From contig JAKAUH010000424.1 in NCBI GenBank assembly GCA_021818605.1, positions 1 to 16,994 of the forward strand: a DNA stretch of 16,994 nt, in the 5' to 3' direction. Below are positions 8,210 through 15,647 of the stretch, piece after piece. Position 1 is the stretch's first letter; the number at the start of each line of letters is the position of its first letter. This DNA is from Planctomycetota bacterium. Lineage in GTDB: Bacteria; Planctomycetota; Planctomycetia; Isosphaerales; Isosphaeraceae. The notes beneath the pieces were generated by a model, which worked only from the letters and a program-made list of their open reading frames with translations, made no database searches and was not told where the DNA came from. The position numbers and the translations under genes are program-made.

Positions 8210-8236
8210 CGGGCGATCCATTCCACCGATCGCCCG
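8210..8236 (-). promoter_or_regulatory. 9-bp leader hairpin just before the cytochrome ribosome site
   Basis: CGGGCGATC (8210-8218) and GATCGCCCG (8228-8236) are perfect 9-bp arms around a 9-base loop. In the minus-strand transcript the hairpin sits between the lipoprotein stop codon (8307) and the cytochrome ATG (8186), ending about 10 bases before its GGAG site (8199-8196). It is not followed by a U-run. It could tune translation of the cytochrome, protect a processed mRNA end, or partly terminate read-through. Its function is inferred from position only. Confidence 0.45.
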
Positions 8237-8306
8237 GGTTCCACGATGAGATTGATGAAAGGATGCTAGAGAATGCATGGACAGCCGTTTCGCCCAGCGG
8301 CCGGCC

Positions 8307-8906
8307 TCATTTCGCGGGCGGACTGGGCTCGCCCGGGTCGAGCCGTAGCGATTCGAGCGTCGCGCGGATATCGCCGACGATCCTCTCGTACGACGCCTCG
8401 GGCGTGTGCCAGCGCAGATAGAGGGTCTGATCGGGTCGGACGAACCCGATGGTGACCTGCCGCGTGGAAACAGGCTTCTGGCCCTCGGGCACGACGAACT
8501 CGCCAGCGCCGGACGGTGCGAGAGCGTCGCCGGTCCCCGGCGCGGTGAGCTCGACCCGCGCCGCGGTCCGGCCGGCGACCGGCTCGGTCCGCCGCTCGAG
8601 GATCACGACGCCCGGCAGGTGCTCCATCCGGTTGACCAGGGCGTCGGCGATCATGGCGGCCGTACCGTCGGGAACGGGCAGCGCGCGGTAGACGACCAGC
8701 GACGAGCCCTCCGGCCCCGCCCAGGCGGCGATCGCCACGCCTGGCACCCTCCACCGCGTCGTTTCAACCCGCTTCCACGATCTGGGCGGTTCGACGCGCA
8801 CAGCATCTCCACCGCCCCAGCCGCCCGGCCCGCAGCCGAGCAGGGGCAACACCAAGATCGGGCCAAGGACGCGCAATGGTCCACTCAGCAAGCGCGCAGG
8901 CAACAC
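8307..8906 (-). CDS. Small predicted lipoprotein of unknown function
   Basis: 199 residues from a GTG start at 8906. This start gives a 24-residue signal ending LPLLGC (Cys25 lipidated) and has GGGAGAG seven bases upstream. The longer frame starting at 8969 would bury the signal. The mature part begins glycine-rich (GPGGWGGG). It then has PPRSWKRVETTRWRVPG, a stretch with alternating hydrophobic residues (VAIAAWA, SSLVVYRAL), and a conserved-looking end (VTIGFVRPDQTLYLRW, then GDIRATLESLRL). This layout resembles the many planctomycete secreted proteins that begin with a 'P..W' segment, as does the gene at 16638, and may be a PsbP/Mog1-like fold (inference). It lies 120 bases upstream of the multiheme gene on the same strand, so it may be the first gene of that operon and could be an assembly or accessory factor. 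Function unknown. Confidence 0.75.
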   Translation of the reverse strand: MLPARLLSGPLRVLGPILVLPLLGCGPGGWGGGDAVRVEPPRSWKRVETTRWRVPGVAIAAWAGPEGSSLVVYRALPVPDGTAAMIADALVNRMEHLPGVVILERRTEPVAGRTAARVELTAPGTGDALAPSGAGEFVVPEGQKPVSTRQVTIGFVRPDQTLYLRWHTPEASYERIVGDIRATLESLRLDPGEPSPPAK

Positions 8907-8973
8907 GGGCCGACTCTCCCAGCCGAACGATTCACCGCGAACGAAGTTAAACACCCCGGCGGGACGCAACGTA

Positions 8974-8998
8974 GGTCAGGCTTTCCAGCCTGACTCCG
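8974..8998 (-). repeat. Hairpin repeat, copy 1 (GTCAGGCT stem)
   Basis: The + strand reads GTCAGGCTTTCCAGCCTGAC at 8975-8994, an 8-bp perfect stem with a 4-base loop; identity with copy 2 extends over 25 bases. On the minus strand the loop becomes GGAA, a GNRA tetraloop, so the RNA hairpin should be most stable when read in the direction of the flanking genes. I recall this sequence as a frequent intergenic repeat in planctomycete genomes, but cannot check that here. Confidence 0.7.
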
Positions 8999-9009
8999 AT
9001 CCGAACGCC

Positions 9010-9034
9010 GGTCAGGCTTTCCAGCCTGACTCCG
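9010..9034 (-). repeat. Hairpin repeat, copy 2
   Basis: Same 25 bases as copy 1, with the 20-nt hairpin core at 9011-9030, 36 bases away in direct orientation. It begins about 50 bases after the stop of the small secreted-protein gene on the minus strand, so the pair may form the 3' end of that transcript and insulate the lipoprotein gene downstream. Confidence 0.7.
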
Positions 9035-9080
9035 GTCGTCCGTCCGTCCCGCCGACGAGCCGACAATAATGCGCGGCGAA

Positions 9081-9473
9081 TCAACGGGGAGGCCGATCCA
9101 GTCGGAAGACATGCAGCGGATTGTCCCGGCGATCGTCCCCGACCGCCAGCCGGCCGGCAGTCCCCGGAGGCAGGGTGACACGGTCCGCGGCCCGATCGGC
9201 GGATTCGACCAATCCGGTGGGTGCGACGGGAGGAGTGGGCACCTCGCCCCCGCACGGGGTACGCCTCAGCACTGGCGGCATCAGCCGATCGGAAACCCCG
9301 ATCGGCCCGAGCGGATCGACGCGATCCCACGAGAGCCGTTCGCCGAGCACGGGCCGGTCAGGCACGTGGCACCCCGATGCGCCGGCCGGGCGCGCGGCCC
9401 AGCACCAGCACACGACCATCGCCAGGGCGAAAACCGCCGGGCGACTCGGGAGGATCCCACGGGACCGGAACAC
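9081..9473 (-). CDS. Small secreted protein, unknown function
   Basis: 130 residues. GTG 9473 is chosen because GAGGAG lies ten bases upstream and the product then begins with an export signal. That signal is an arginine-rich start, then AVFALAMVVCWCWAA, with likely cleavage near PAGA-SG; Cys35 in ASGC could alternatively be a weak lipobox. The mature part contains GCHVPDRPVLGERL, a second cysteine in RRTPCGGEVP, a proline-rich stretch, and ends DNPLHVFRLDRPPR. Codon third positions are GC-rich like the neighbours. I recall short planctomycete secreted proteins with 'CHVPDRPVL' and 'PCGGE' but know no function. The frame can be extended upstream to 9686, but that part would overlap the next gene and lacks a ribosome site. 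The gene reads toward the two hairpin repeats. Confidence 0.55.
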   Translation of the reverse strand: MFRSRGILPSRPAVFALAMVVCWCWAARPAGASGCHVPDRPVLGERLSWDRVDPLGPIGVSDRLMPPVLRRTPCGGEVPTPPVAPTGLVESADRAADRVTLPPGTAGRLAVGDDRRDNPLHVFRLDRPPR

Positions 9474-9594
9474 GTCGCGAACGCTCCTCGTCTCGCTGAG
9501 GAAGGGAGTGGTTGATCTTCTCGATCGTAAGACCCCCCGGCGCCGGTTGTCAATGGCGGCCCAGCCCCCGACCCGATCCTCCCGCGGCTCTCTG

Positions 9595-10257
9595 TCACGT
9601 ATCGACCCCCACATACAGCAACCTCCCGTCGCGAGCCACCTTCTCGACGGCCGGGAGCAGTCGCTCGTAGTCGCCCCGTGCGTCATCGTCCTGGGCCGCG
9701 AGGATCGACGGGCCAGCCGCTTTCAGCTCTTCGAGCAGCCTGACAACCTCGTCCGGGGTGTGCATGCTATGGTAGGGAGTCCAGTCGCCCCACTCGGGCA
9801 CCCGGTCGGCAGGCGGGTGGTAGCGATACGGCCGCGCGCCGAAGTGGGACACGGCTGCGTCAGTGATCCGGTTCAGCGGCACGCCGTGATACCGTCGGGC
9901 GATCTCGATGACGTCCCAGTAGACGCTGTCGTCGCACGCGCAGCGGAAGCTCAGGTCGTCGCCCCGCCTCCGGCGTTCGCTGAACGCGATGATCGCCCGC
10001 TCCCAGATCGACTTGCCGGCATCCGAAAGGTCGCTGTACCAGTCCAGACTGGCCAGGCGAGGGCGGATCACCTCGCACAGCTCCTCGGGCTCGCTGGGCC
10101 AGTCGGAAACCGGGTCGCCGGGCTTCAGATCCTCGTCAGATTCATCCAGGCCATCGGAAACCTGCTCGGCAAAAGCTAGGAGCTGGGTGCGGCTGGGTTC
10201 CTCCACAAAGCGGTGGAATTTGTCCCAGTCGAGCGAGTAGATGAAGTAACCTGCCAT
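9595..10257 (-). CDS. Conserved-looking cytosolic protein, unrecognised
   Basis: 220 residues, no signal peptide or membrane segment. ATG 10257 has GAGGG eight bases upstream; the in-frame ATG at 10278 has none. The N-terminus MAGYFIYSLDWDKF is followed by an acidic middle and a charged ERRRRGDD. A tryptophan- and histidine-rich centre comes next (VYWDVIEIARRYHG, ARPYRYHPP, EWGDWTPYHSM). The end is helical (PDEVVRLLEELKAA, YERLLPAVEKVARDG). It is rich in acidic residues. The layout resembles several short DUF families found in planctomycetes and actinobacteria (DUF7691-like is a guess), none with known activity. It is divergent from the ankyrin gene with 95 bases between, so the two may share regulation. 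Confidence 0.8.
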   Translation of the reverse strand: MAGYFIYSLDWDKFHRFVEEPSRTQLLAFAEQVSDGLDESDEDLKPGDPVSDWPSEPEELCEVIRPRLASLDWYSDLSDAGKSIWERAIIAFSERRRRGDDLSFRCACDDSVYWDVIEIARRYHGVPLNRITDAAVSHFGARPYRYHPPADRVPEWGDWTPYHSMHTPDEVVRLLEELKAAGPSILAAQDDDARGDYERLLPAVEKVARDGRLLYVGVDT

Positions 10258-10352
10258 CGTGGGGACCCTCGGGACCATGAGTTATTGCCGGCATTATGAC
10301 ACCGGTCGGGTCCCGATGGGAGAGATTTGCGATCCCGGAGAGAGTGTGAGAC
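10258..10352. promoter_or_regulatory. Divergent intergenic region with nested dyads
   Basis: Both flanking genes are expressed outward from these 95 bases, so two promoters and any shared operator must lie here or overlap the genes. TCGGGACC (10269-10276) is a perfect 8-bp inverted match to GGTCCCGA (10309-10316). TGCCGGCA (10286-10293) is an 8-bp palindrome between these arms. GGGACC also repeats directly at 10262 and 10271. No clear -35/-10 pair is visible. The ankyrin gene's ribosome site GGAGAGAG is at 10337-10344. Confidence 0.35.
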
Positions 10353-11477
10353 ATGGCCATGAATCCGGCATCGACCGCGTGGGATCACGTTCTGGTGCGC
10401 CATGTCGTTCCGGCCAAACGGAACCAGGTCGGCCGGCTGGAGACATTGCTACGGGTCCCGTTCCCGGGTAGTCCCACCGTGTTTTACACCGACGAGGCAC
10501 GCGACCTCTCGTTCCTCGGCCCGCCCAGGGGGCGCTGGATGCTCGCGCCCGGATTCGCCGGCGAATCCTGGGTCCCACTCCTCTCTTCCACGGCCGACGG
10601 CAAGGCCCTGTTCGAGACCAACGCTGGCAGCCGACGGTTGGAAGTCGCCTGGTTCGGATGCCGGCCGGAGGCGGAGGGCTGGTTCGTTCGGATGCATCGA
10701 GCCGGCAAGTCGGTGGTCGAATTCCAGCAGGATGCCCGACCGGCGGCAGGACGGGGCAGTGCCGATCCGGCCGAACGAGAGTTCCGACGCATTTGCGAGG
10801 AGTTCGAGATCGCCCGGCCCTCGCGAACGATCCACGCCAACGAGCGCGAATTCGTGATCGTCGGCACCCGAGGGAAGCCGGTGAAAACGGGCCTCCGCGG
10901 GTATGTGTTCTACCAGCGCCCGGCGCTTAGCGCGGGCGAGAATCCCGCTTCCGACGACCTGGCCCAGGCGATTGAGCAGTGCGACCCAGAAGGAATCCGC
11001 GACGCCATCCGAAGGGGAGCGTCGTTAACCGTCGAACCGGACACCCTGGGGTCGCCGCTCGCGTCGGCCCTCTACCGTTGCGGGCATTGCGACGCGGCTC
11101 GGTGGAAGGAATGCCTCGAAATCCTGGTTGCCGCCGGCTGCCCGATTGACGGCCTGCCGCACGACATCCCGCCGCTGTTCGACTGCGTCCGGCATTACAT
11201 CCCGGACGCCAACGCCCGCGAGATGGTGAAGTTCCTCCTGGCCCACGGCGCCAATCCGAACGCGACCGGCCCGCGCGGTGAGTCGCCGCTGTTCGAGACG
11301 GTCGTGCACGGCCGGGTGGCGCTGGTCCGGCTGCTCTTGCAGCACGGCGCCGATCCCACGCAAACGATCCCTCTGGGCGTATCGATCATCGATTGGCTAC
11401 GGCAGAGAATCGACGACCCGTTGGATTCGATGGAGCGATCGGAGTATGTCGAGATCCTCAGCTTGCTTGAGGCCTGA
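10353..11477 (+). CDS. Ankyrin-repeat protein with unrecognised N-terminal domain
   Basis: 374 residues; ATG 10353 has GGAGAGAG eight bases upstream (a second ATG two codons on is possible). Residues 1 to about 195 form a domain I do not recognise. It contains PTVFYTDEARDLSFLGPP, LEVAWFGCRPEAEGWFVRM and EFVIVGTRGKPVKTGLRGY. From about 200 on, ankyrin repeats follow: LAQAIEQCDPEGIRDAIRRGAS, WKECLEILVAAGCPIDG, AREMVKFLLAHGANPNATG, GESPLFETVVHGRVALVRLLLQHGADPTQT, then a capping helix. Ankyrin repeats bind proteins; the target is unknown. There is no signal peptide, so it is probably cytosolic. It is divergently paired with the gene at 9595-10257 and could act with it, but there is no evidence beyond position. 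Confidence 0.88.
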   Translation: MAMNPASTAWDHVLVRHVVPAKRNQVGRLETLLRVPFPGSPTVFYTDEARDLSFLGPPRGRWMLAPGFAGESWVPLLSSTADGKALFETNAGSRRLEVAWFGCRPEAEGWFVRMHRAGKSVVEFQQDARPAAGRGSADPAEREFRRICEEFEIARPSRTIHANEREFVIVGTRGKPVKTGLRGYVFYQRPALSAGENPASDDLAQAIEQCDPEGIRDAIRRGASLTVEPDTLGSPLASALYRCGHCDAARWKECLEILVAAGCPIDGLPHDIPPLFDCVRHYIPDANAREMVKFLLAHGANPNATGPRGESPLFETVVHGRVALVRLLLQHGADPTQTIPLGVSIIDWLRQRIDDPLDSMERSEYVEILSLLEA

Positions 11478-11491
11478 TCGCCCGGGGGCGA
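11478..11491. terminator. Weak hairpin directly after the ankyrin stop codon
   Basis: TCGCCCGGGGGCGA follows the TGA at 11475-11477 and folds as TCGCC-CGGG-GGCGA. It lies in the 65-base gap between convergent genes. There is no T-run on either side, so it is at best a weak or Rho-assisted end signal. Confidence 0.25.
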
Positions 11492-11542
11492 GTTCCAATC
11501 GTCATGGTCACGCCGGATCGACGACTGAAGATCCCTGATCGT

Positions 11543-13033
11543 TCACGCCAGCAACCGATCGACCACCTTGCCGCGGACGTCGGTGAGCCGGAAGTCGCGG
11601 CCCTGGAAGCGGTAAGTCAGCCGCGTGTGCTCGATCCCCAGCAGGCGGAGGATCGTGGCGTTCAGGTCGTAGACCTCGACCGGGTCCTTGACGATGTTGT
11701 AAGAAAAGTCGTCGGTCTCGCCGAGGACCGTACCCGGCCTGATGCCGCCGCCGGCCATCCAGATCGTGAAGCACCGCGGGTGGTGATCGCGACCATAGGT
11801 CGTCGCGGTAAGCTGCCCCTGAGAGTACACCGTCCGGCCGAACTCGCCGCCCCAGATGACCAGCGTGTCGTCCAGCAGCCCGCGCTGCTTGAGGTCCTTG
11901 ATGAGCGCCGCCGAGGCCTGGTCGGTGTCGCGGCACTGCGAGCGGATCTGATTCGGCAGGTCCCCGTGCTGGTCCCAGCCCATGTGATAAAGCTGGATGA
12001 ACCGCACCCCGCGCTCGGCCAACCGCCGGGCCAGCAGGCAGTTGGCCGCATAGCTGCCGGGCTTCATCACATCCGGCCCGTACAGGTCGAGGACCGATTT
12101 CGGCTCGCTCGACAGGTCGGTCAGCTCGGGGACGGACTGCTGCATCCGATATCCCAGCTCGTACTGGGCAACCCGGGTGAGGATCTCGGGATCGCCGGTC
12201 TCGGCGTGGTGCAGGTCGTCCAGGGCCCCGATGTCGTCGAGCATCTGCCGCCGCGTCGGCGACGAGCACCCCGATGGATTGGCCAGGTAGAGCACCGGCT
12301 CCTTGCCACCGCGGAGCTTCACGCCCTGATAGCGGGTCGGCAGGAAGCCGCTGCCCCACAGCCGGTCATACAACGGCTGGTCGGTCCGCCCGCGCGAGAG
12401 CAACACGACGAACGCCGGTAGATCCTGGTTCTGACTCCCCAGCCCGTAGGCGACCCACGCGCCCATGCTCGGCCGACCGGCGAGCTGCGAGCCCGTCTGC
12501 ACGAACGTGATCGCCGGGTCGTGGTTGATCGCCTCGGTCTGCATCGAGCGGATGATCGCGATGTCGTCGGCGATGCCGGCCGTGTGCGGCAACAGCTCGC
12601 TGATCCACGCGCCGCTCTGGCCGTACTGGCGGAACTTGAACACCGACGGCGCCACGGGGAAACTCTTCTGCCCCGAGGTCATCGTCGTGATCCGCTGGCC
12701 CATCCGGACCGAGTCCGGCAGCTCGATCCCTCGCCGGCTCTCGAGCGCCGGCTTGTAGTCGAGCAGGTCCATCTGCGACGGGGCACCCGACTGGAACAGG
12801 TAGATAACTCGCTTCGCCTTCGGCGGAAAATGCGGCAGCCCCGGCAGACCGCCACTCGCCGCGGCACCCGCGCCCGCGCCCCCGCGCGCGCGCTTCGGAG
12901 TGGTGATGTCGGTCCCGGCGTGCAGTCCCTCGCCCTCGAGCAGCGATCCCAGCGCCACGGCGCCGAGACCGACGCCCGCGCGCGTCAGGAACAGCCGGCG
13001 ATTCACGTGCTGGGCGATCTTCAGTTCGTCCAC
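11543..13033 (-). CDS. DUF1501 family protein, Tat-exported (second copy)
   Basis: 496 residues from a GTG at about 13033, which has GAGG six bases upstream and a planctomycete-like start (VDELKIAQHVNRRLFL). An in-frame TTG at 13090 would add 19 residues without a ribosome site. Arg12-Arg13 followed by LFLTRAGVGLGAVALGSLL form a Tat signal. A glycine/alanine-rich linker (ARGGAGAGAAASGG) follows. The DUF1501 core shows FQSGAPSQMDLLDYKP, FIQLYHMGWDQHGD, VIWGGEFGRT, YGRDHHPRC and MAGGGIRPG. Its subgroup clearly differs from the copy at 1293-2660, which lacks the linker. It follows the PSCyt1/DUF1549/DUF1553 gene by 86 bases on the same strand, the standard planctomycete pair, and is likely co-transcribed. 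It is thought to act in the periplasm together with that partner; the reaction is unknown. Confidence 0.93.
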   Translation of the reverse strand: MDELKIAQHVNRRLFLTRAGVGLGAVALGSLLEGEGLHAGTDITTPKRARGGAGAGAAASGGLPGLPHFPPKAKRVIYLFQSGAPSQMDLLDYKPALESRRGIELPDSVRMGQRITTMTSGQKSFPVAPSVFKFRQYGQSGAWISELLPHTAGIADDIAIIRSMQTEAINHDPAITFVQTGSQLAGRPSMGAWVAYGLGSQNQDLPAFVVLLSRGRTDQPLYDRLWGSGFLPTRYQGVKLRGGKEPVLYLANPSGCSSPTRRQMLDDIGALDDLHHAETGDPEILTRVAQYELGYRMQQSVPELTDLSSEPKSVLDLYGPDVMKPGSYAANCLLARRLAERGVRFIQLYHMGWDQHGDLPNQIRSQCRDTDQASAALIKDLKQRGLLDDTLVIWGGEFGRTVYSQGQLTATTYGRDHHPRCFTIWMAGGGIRPGTVLGETDDFSYNIVKDPVEVYDLNATILRLLGIEHTRLTYRFQGRDFRLTDVRGKVVDRLLA

Positions 13034-13119
13034 GATGGGCCTCGCTCCCCGGTCGTTGACGCGATGCGCGGCGCTGGTCGTTGCGAACAACCCGGCCGAC
13101 GCCCGCGACGGATTTCAGG

Positions 13120-15519
13120 TCATTCCTGCGTGATGGTCTCGTCGAGGTTCAGGATCACGCTGGCGCACGCGGTGTACGCGGCCAGCTCGGCCGGGTCGAG
13201 CCGCGAATCGGGCGGGCTCTCGCCGACGCGGATCAGCCGCCGCGCCGCGTCGCGATCGGTGCGATAGGAGGCGAGATATCGATCGAGCCCGCGCCCGAGC
13301 ACGCCCAGTTCGGCGGCCGACGGCTCGCGCGCCAGCGTGCGGCGGAAGGCATACACCAGCCGCTGCTCGGGCGTGCAACCGCCCGCTTCGATCATGAGCT
13401 GCCCGAGTGCCCGCGCCGCCTCGACATACGCCACGTCGTTGAGTAGCTCGAGCGCCTGGAGCGGCGTGTTCGTCCTCGCGCGCTTGACCTGGCAGATCTC
13501 GCGGCTGGGCGCGTCGAACGTCGCCAGCATCGGGTGCGGCACGGTCCGCTTGCGATAGACATACAGGCTGCGGCGATACAGGTTCGGTCCGCGGTCCTGG
13601 ATATAAGCCCCTTCGCCGGCGCCGCCCGCCAGTTCTTCCCACAGCCCGGCCGGCTGATACGGCTTGACCGACGGCCCACCGATCCGCGAGGTGAGCAAGC
13701 CCGCGACCGCCAGGGCGTTGTCACGCACCACCTCGGCCGAGAGCCGGAACCGCGGCCCACGAGCCAGCAGGCGATTCTCGGGATCGTGGGTCACCAGCGC
13801 CGGCGAGACTCGCGACGCCTGGCGATACGTCGCGCTCGTGACGATCAGCCGGTGCATGGTTTTCAGGTCCCAGCCGGTGCGGACCAGCTCGGTCGCCAGC
13901 CAGTCGAGCAACTCGGGATGGCTCGGCGGCTCGCCCTGCACGCCGAAGTTCTCGGCGGTCTTGACCAGTCCCATGCCGAAATGATGCTGCCAGACCCGGT
14001 TCATCTCAACCCGCGCGGTGAGCGGGTTGCCGGGCGAGGCCAGCCACCGGGCCAGCGCCAGCCGGTTCCGCGGCGCATCCGCGGGAAGCCCGGGCAGGCA
14101 CGACGGTGTCCCGGGCTCGAGGGTGCGGGATTTGTCCGGCTGGTCATACTGGCCCCGCTTGAGGACGTACGTTGGCCGGAGCTTCGGCATGTCCTCCATC
14201 ACCATCACCGAGGGGATCGACTTCTCGAAGGCCGCGCGCTCCTTTGCGATGGCCTCGGCGTGCTTCCTGTCGCCGTACGCCTTCACCATCGCGAGAGCCA
14301 CGTCGAACTCAGCCAGCCGGCGATTGTCGCCGGGGCGCGGCAGAACGATCAGGGGCGGCACGTTGCCGCGGGTCTCGGTGTAGACGCCCTTCTCGTTGAG
14401 GGCGTTGAAGAAGCCGAAGAACTGGTAGAACTCGCGCTGCGCGATCGGATCATACTTGTGGTCGTGGCAGCGGGTGCAGCCCATCGTCAGGCCGAGGAAA
14501 ACCGTCGCGGTGGTCTCGATCCGGTCGACGGTGTTCTCGACGTGCCACTCCTCGTCGATCGAGCCAGCCTCGGTGACGGTGCGGTTGTTCCGATTGAAGC
14601 CGGTGGCGATGCGCTGCGAGAGCGTCGGCTTCGGCAGCAGGTCGCCGGCGATCTGCTCGATGGTGAACTGGTCGAAGGGCTGGTTGGCATTGAACGCCGC
14701 GATGACCCAGTCGCGCCAGGGCCACATCGTGCGGGCGAAGTCGTTCTGATACCCGTTGGTGTCGGCATACCGGGCGCCGTCGAGCCAGTCCATCGCCATG
14801 CGCTCGCCGTACGCAGGCGAGGCCAGCAGTCGGTCCACCAGCCGTTCGTAGGCATCGGGCGAGGGATCGTCGACGAATCGATCGACCTCCTCGGGAGTCG
14901 GCGGCAGGCCGGTCAGGTCGAGGGAGACGCGGCGGATCAGCGTGGCCCGGGACGCCTCGGGGGAATGTGCGAGCTTTTCGGTCTCGAGCCGGGCGAGGAC
15001 AAATGCGTCGATCGGGTTCCTCGGCCAGCCGCGATCCTTCACAGCCGGGGGCGCCGGCCGTCGCGGCGGCTCGAACGCCCAGTGCCCGGTCCAGGTTGCA
15101 CCCTGGTCGATCCACTTCCGCAGCACCTCGACCTGCGCCGACGTGAGCTTCTTGCCCGACTTCCGCGGCGGCATGATCTCGTCCGCGTCATGGCTGGCCA
15201 CGCGGAGGAACACCTCGCTCTCGTCGCTCTTGCCCGGCACGATCACCGGATCCTTCGCGCGGAGCGCGCCCTCCTTCGTGTCGAGCCGAAGGTCGGCCTT
15301 CCGCGTGCCCGAATCCGGGCCGTGGCAGAGGAAGCAGTTCTCCGACAGGATCGGCAGGACCTCCTTGCGGAAGTCGACGCGACCCGGGTCGTCGGTCCGC
15401 GCTGCAATCGCGACCGTGGCTAGGACCAGCAGGGCCAGCATCCCGGCGGTTCCCTGGATCGCAACACTGCGACCCATCCGGCGGGCTTGATGGTGAATGA
15501 CAGGCGTTTCCGCTTGCAT
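13120..15519 (-). CDS. PSCyt1 / DUF1549 / DUF1553 (PSD1) protein
   Basis: 799 residues. An export signal (GMLALLVLATVAIAA) ends near residue 40. A planctomycete-type cytochrome c domain (PSCyt1) follows, with heme motif CFLCH at 62-66 and a likely Met ligand in IMPPRKSGKKLT. DUF1549 (PSCyt2) spans about 168-375: NPIDAFVLARL, DLTGLPPTPEEVDRF, and a second CXXCH, GCTRCHDHKYDPI, at 348-352. DUF1553 (PSD1) spans about 484-745: RLALARWLASPGNPLTARVE, NRVWQHHFG and SATYRQAS. The usual concanavalin/lectin insert between DUF1549 and DUF1553 is absent, so this is a short form. These proteins are exported, probably redox-active, and often lie in carbohydrate-related clusters; the reaction is unproven. 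ATG 15519 has only a weak GGA; ATG 15477 would give a shorter signal. Confidence 0.94.
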   Translation of the reverse strand: MQAETPVIHHQARRMGRSVAIQGTAGMLALLVLATVAIAARTDDPGRVDFRKEVLPILSENCFLCHGPDSGTRKADLRLDTKEGALRAKDPVIVPGKSDESEVFLRVASHDADEIMPPRKSGKKLTSAQVEVLRKWIDQGATWTGHWAFEPPRRPAPPAVKDRGWPRNPIDAFVLARLETEKLAHSPEASRATLIRRVSLDLTGLPPTPEEVDRFVDDPSPDAYERLVDRLLASPAYGERMAMDWLDGARYADTNGYQNDFARTMWPWRDWVIAAFNANQPFDQFTIEQIAGDLLPKPTLSQRIATGFNRNNRTVTEAGSIDEEWHVENTVDRIETTATVFLGLTMGCTRCHDHKYDPIAQREFYQFFGFFNALNEKGVYTETRGNVPPLIVLPRPGDNRRLAEFDVALAMVKAYGDRKHAEAIAKERAAFEKSIPSVMVMEDMPKLRPTYVLKRGQYDQPDKSRTLEPGTPSCLPGLPADAPRNRLALARWLASPGNPLTARVEMNRVWQHHFGMGLVKTAENFGVQGEPPSHPELLDWLATELVRTGWDLKTMHRLIVTSATYRQASRVSPALVTHDPENRLLARGPRFRLSAEVVRDNALAVAGLLTSRIGGPSVKPYQPAGLWEELAGGAGEGAYIQDRGPNLYRRSLYVYRKRTVPHPMLATFDAPSREICQVKRARTNTPLQALELLNDVAYVEAARALGQLMIEAGGCTPEQRLVYAFRRTLAREPSAAELGVLGRGLDRYLASYRTDRDAARRLIRVGESPPDSRLDPAELAAYTACASVILNLDETITQE

Positions 15520-15647
15520 GCGTCGTCCGGATTCGTCGAAGGGTAGGGTGGGATGAAACCGGCGGGAAGTTTACTCCAGTCATTATCACGGCAACGCCGG
15601 TACAGGGCAAGCGCCTGGCATCCCGTACACCACGAGAAAGCGGGGGC

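Noticed and set aside
8907..8969. 21-residue extension of the small lipoprotein up to 8969
   Set aside because: The lipoprotein signal would start far inside the protein. GTG 8906 has GGGAGAG at the right distance.
8974..9034. Tandem hairpins as a CRISPR array
   Set aside because: There are only two copies, the repeat is a near-complete palindrome, and the gap between units is about 11 bases, too short for spacers. No cas genes are nearby.
9121..10179. Long plus-strand frame (352 codons) across the small secreted gene and the 9595-10257 gene
   Set aside because: Its translation is arginine/serine/proline-rich with no domain. It runs antisense to two better-supported genes with ribosome sites and sensible products.
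13534..15423. Plus-strand frame of 629 codons antisense to the DUF1549/DUF1553 gene
   Set aside because: Same reason: a GC-rich shadow frame with no recognisable domain opposite a well-defined family.
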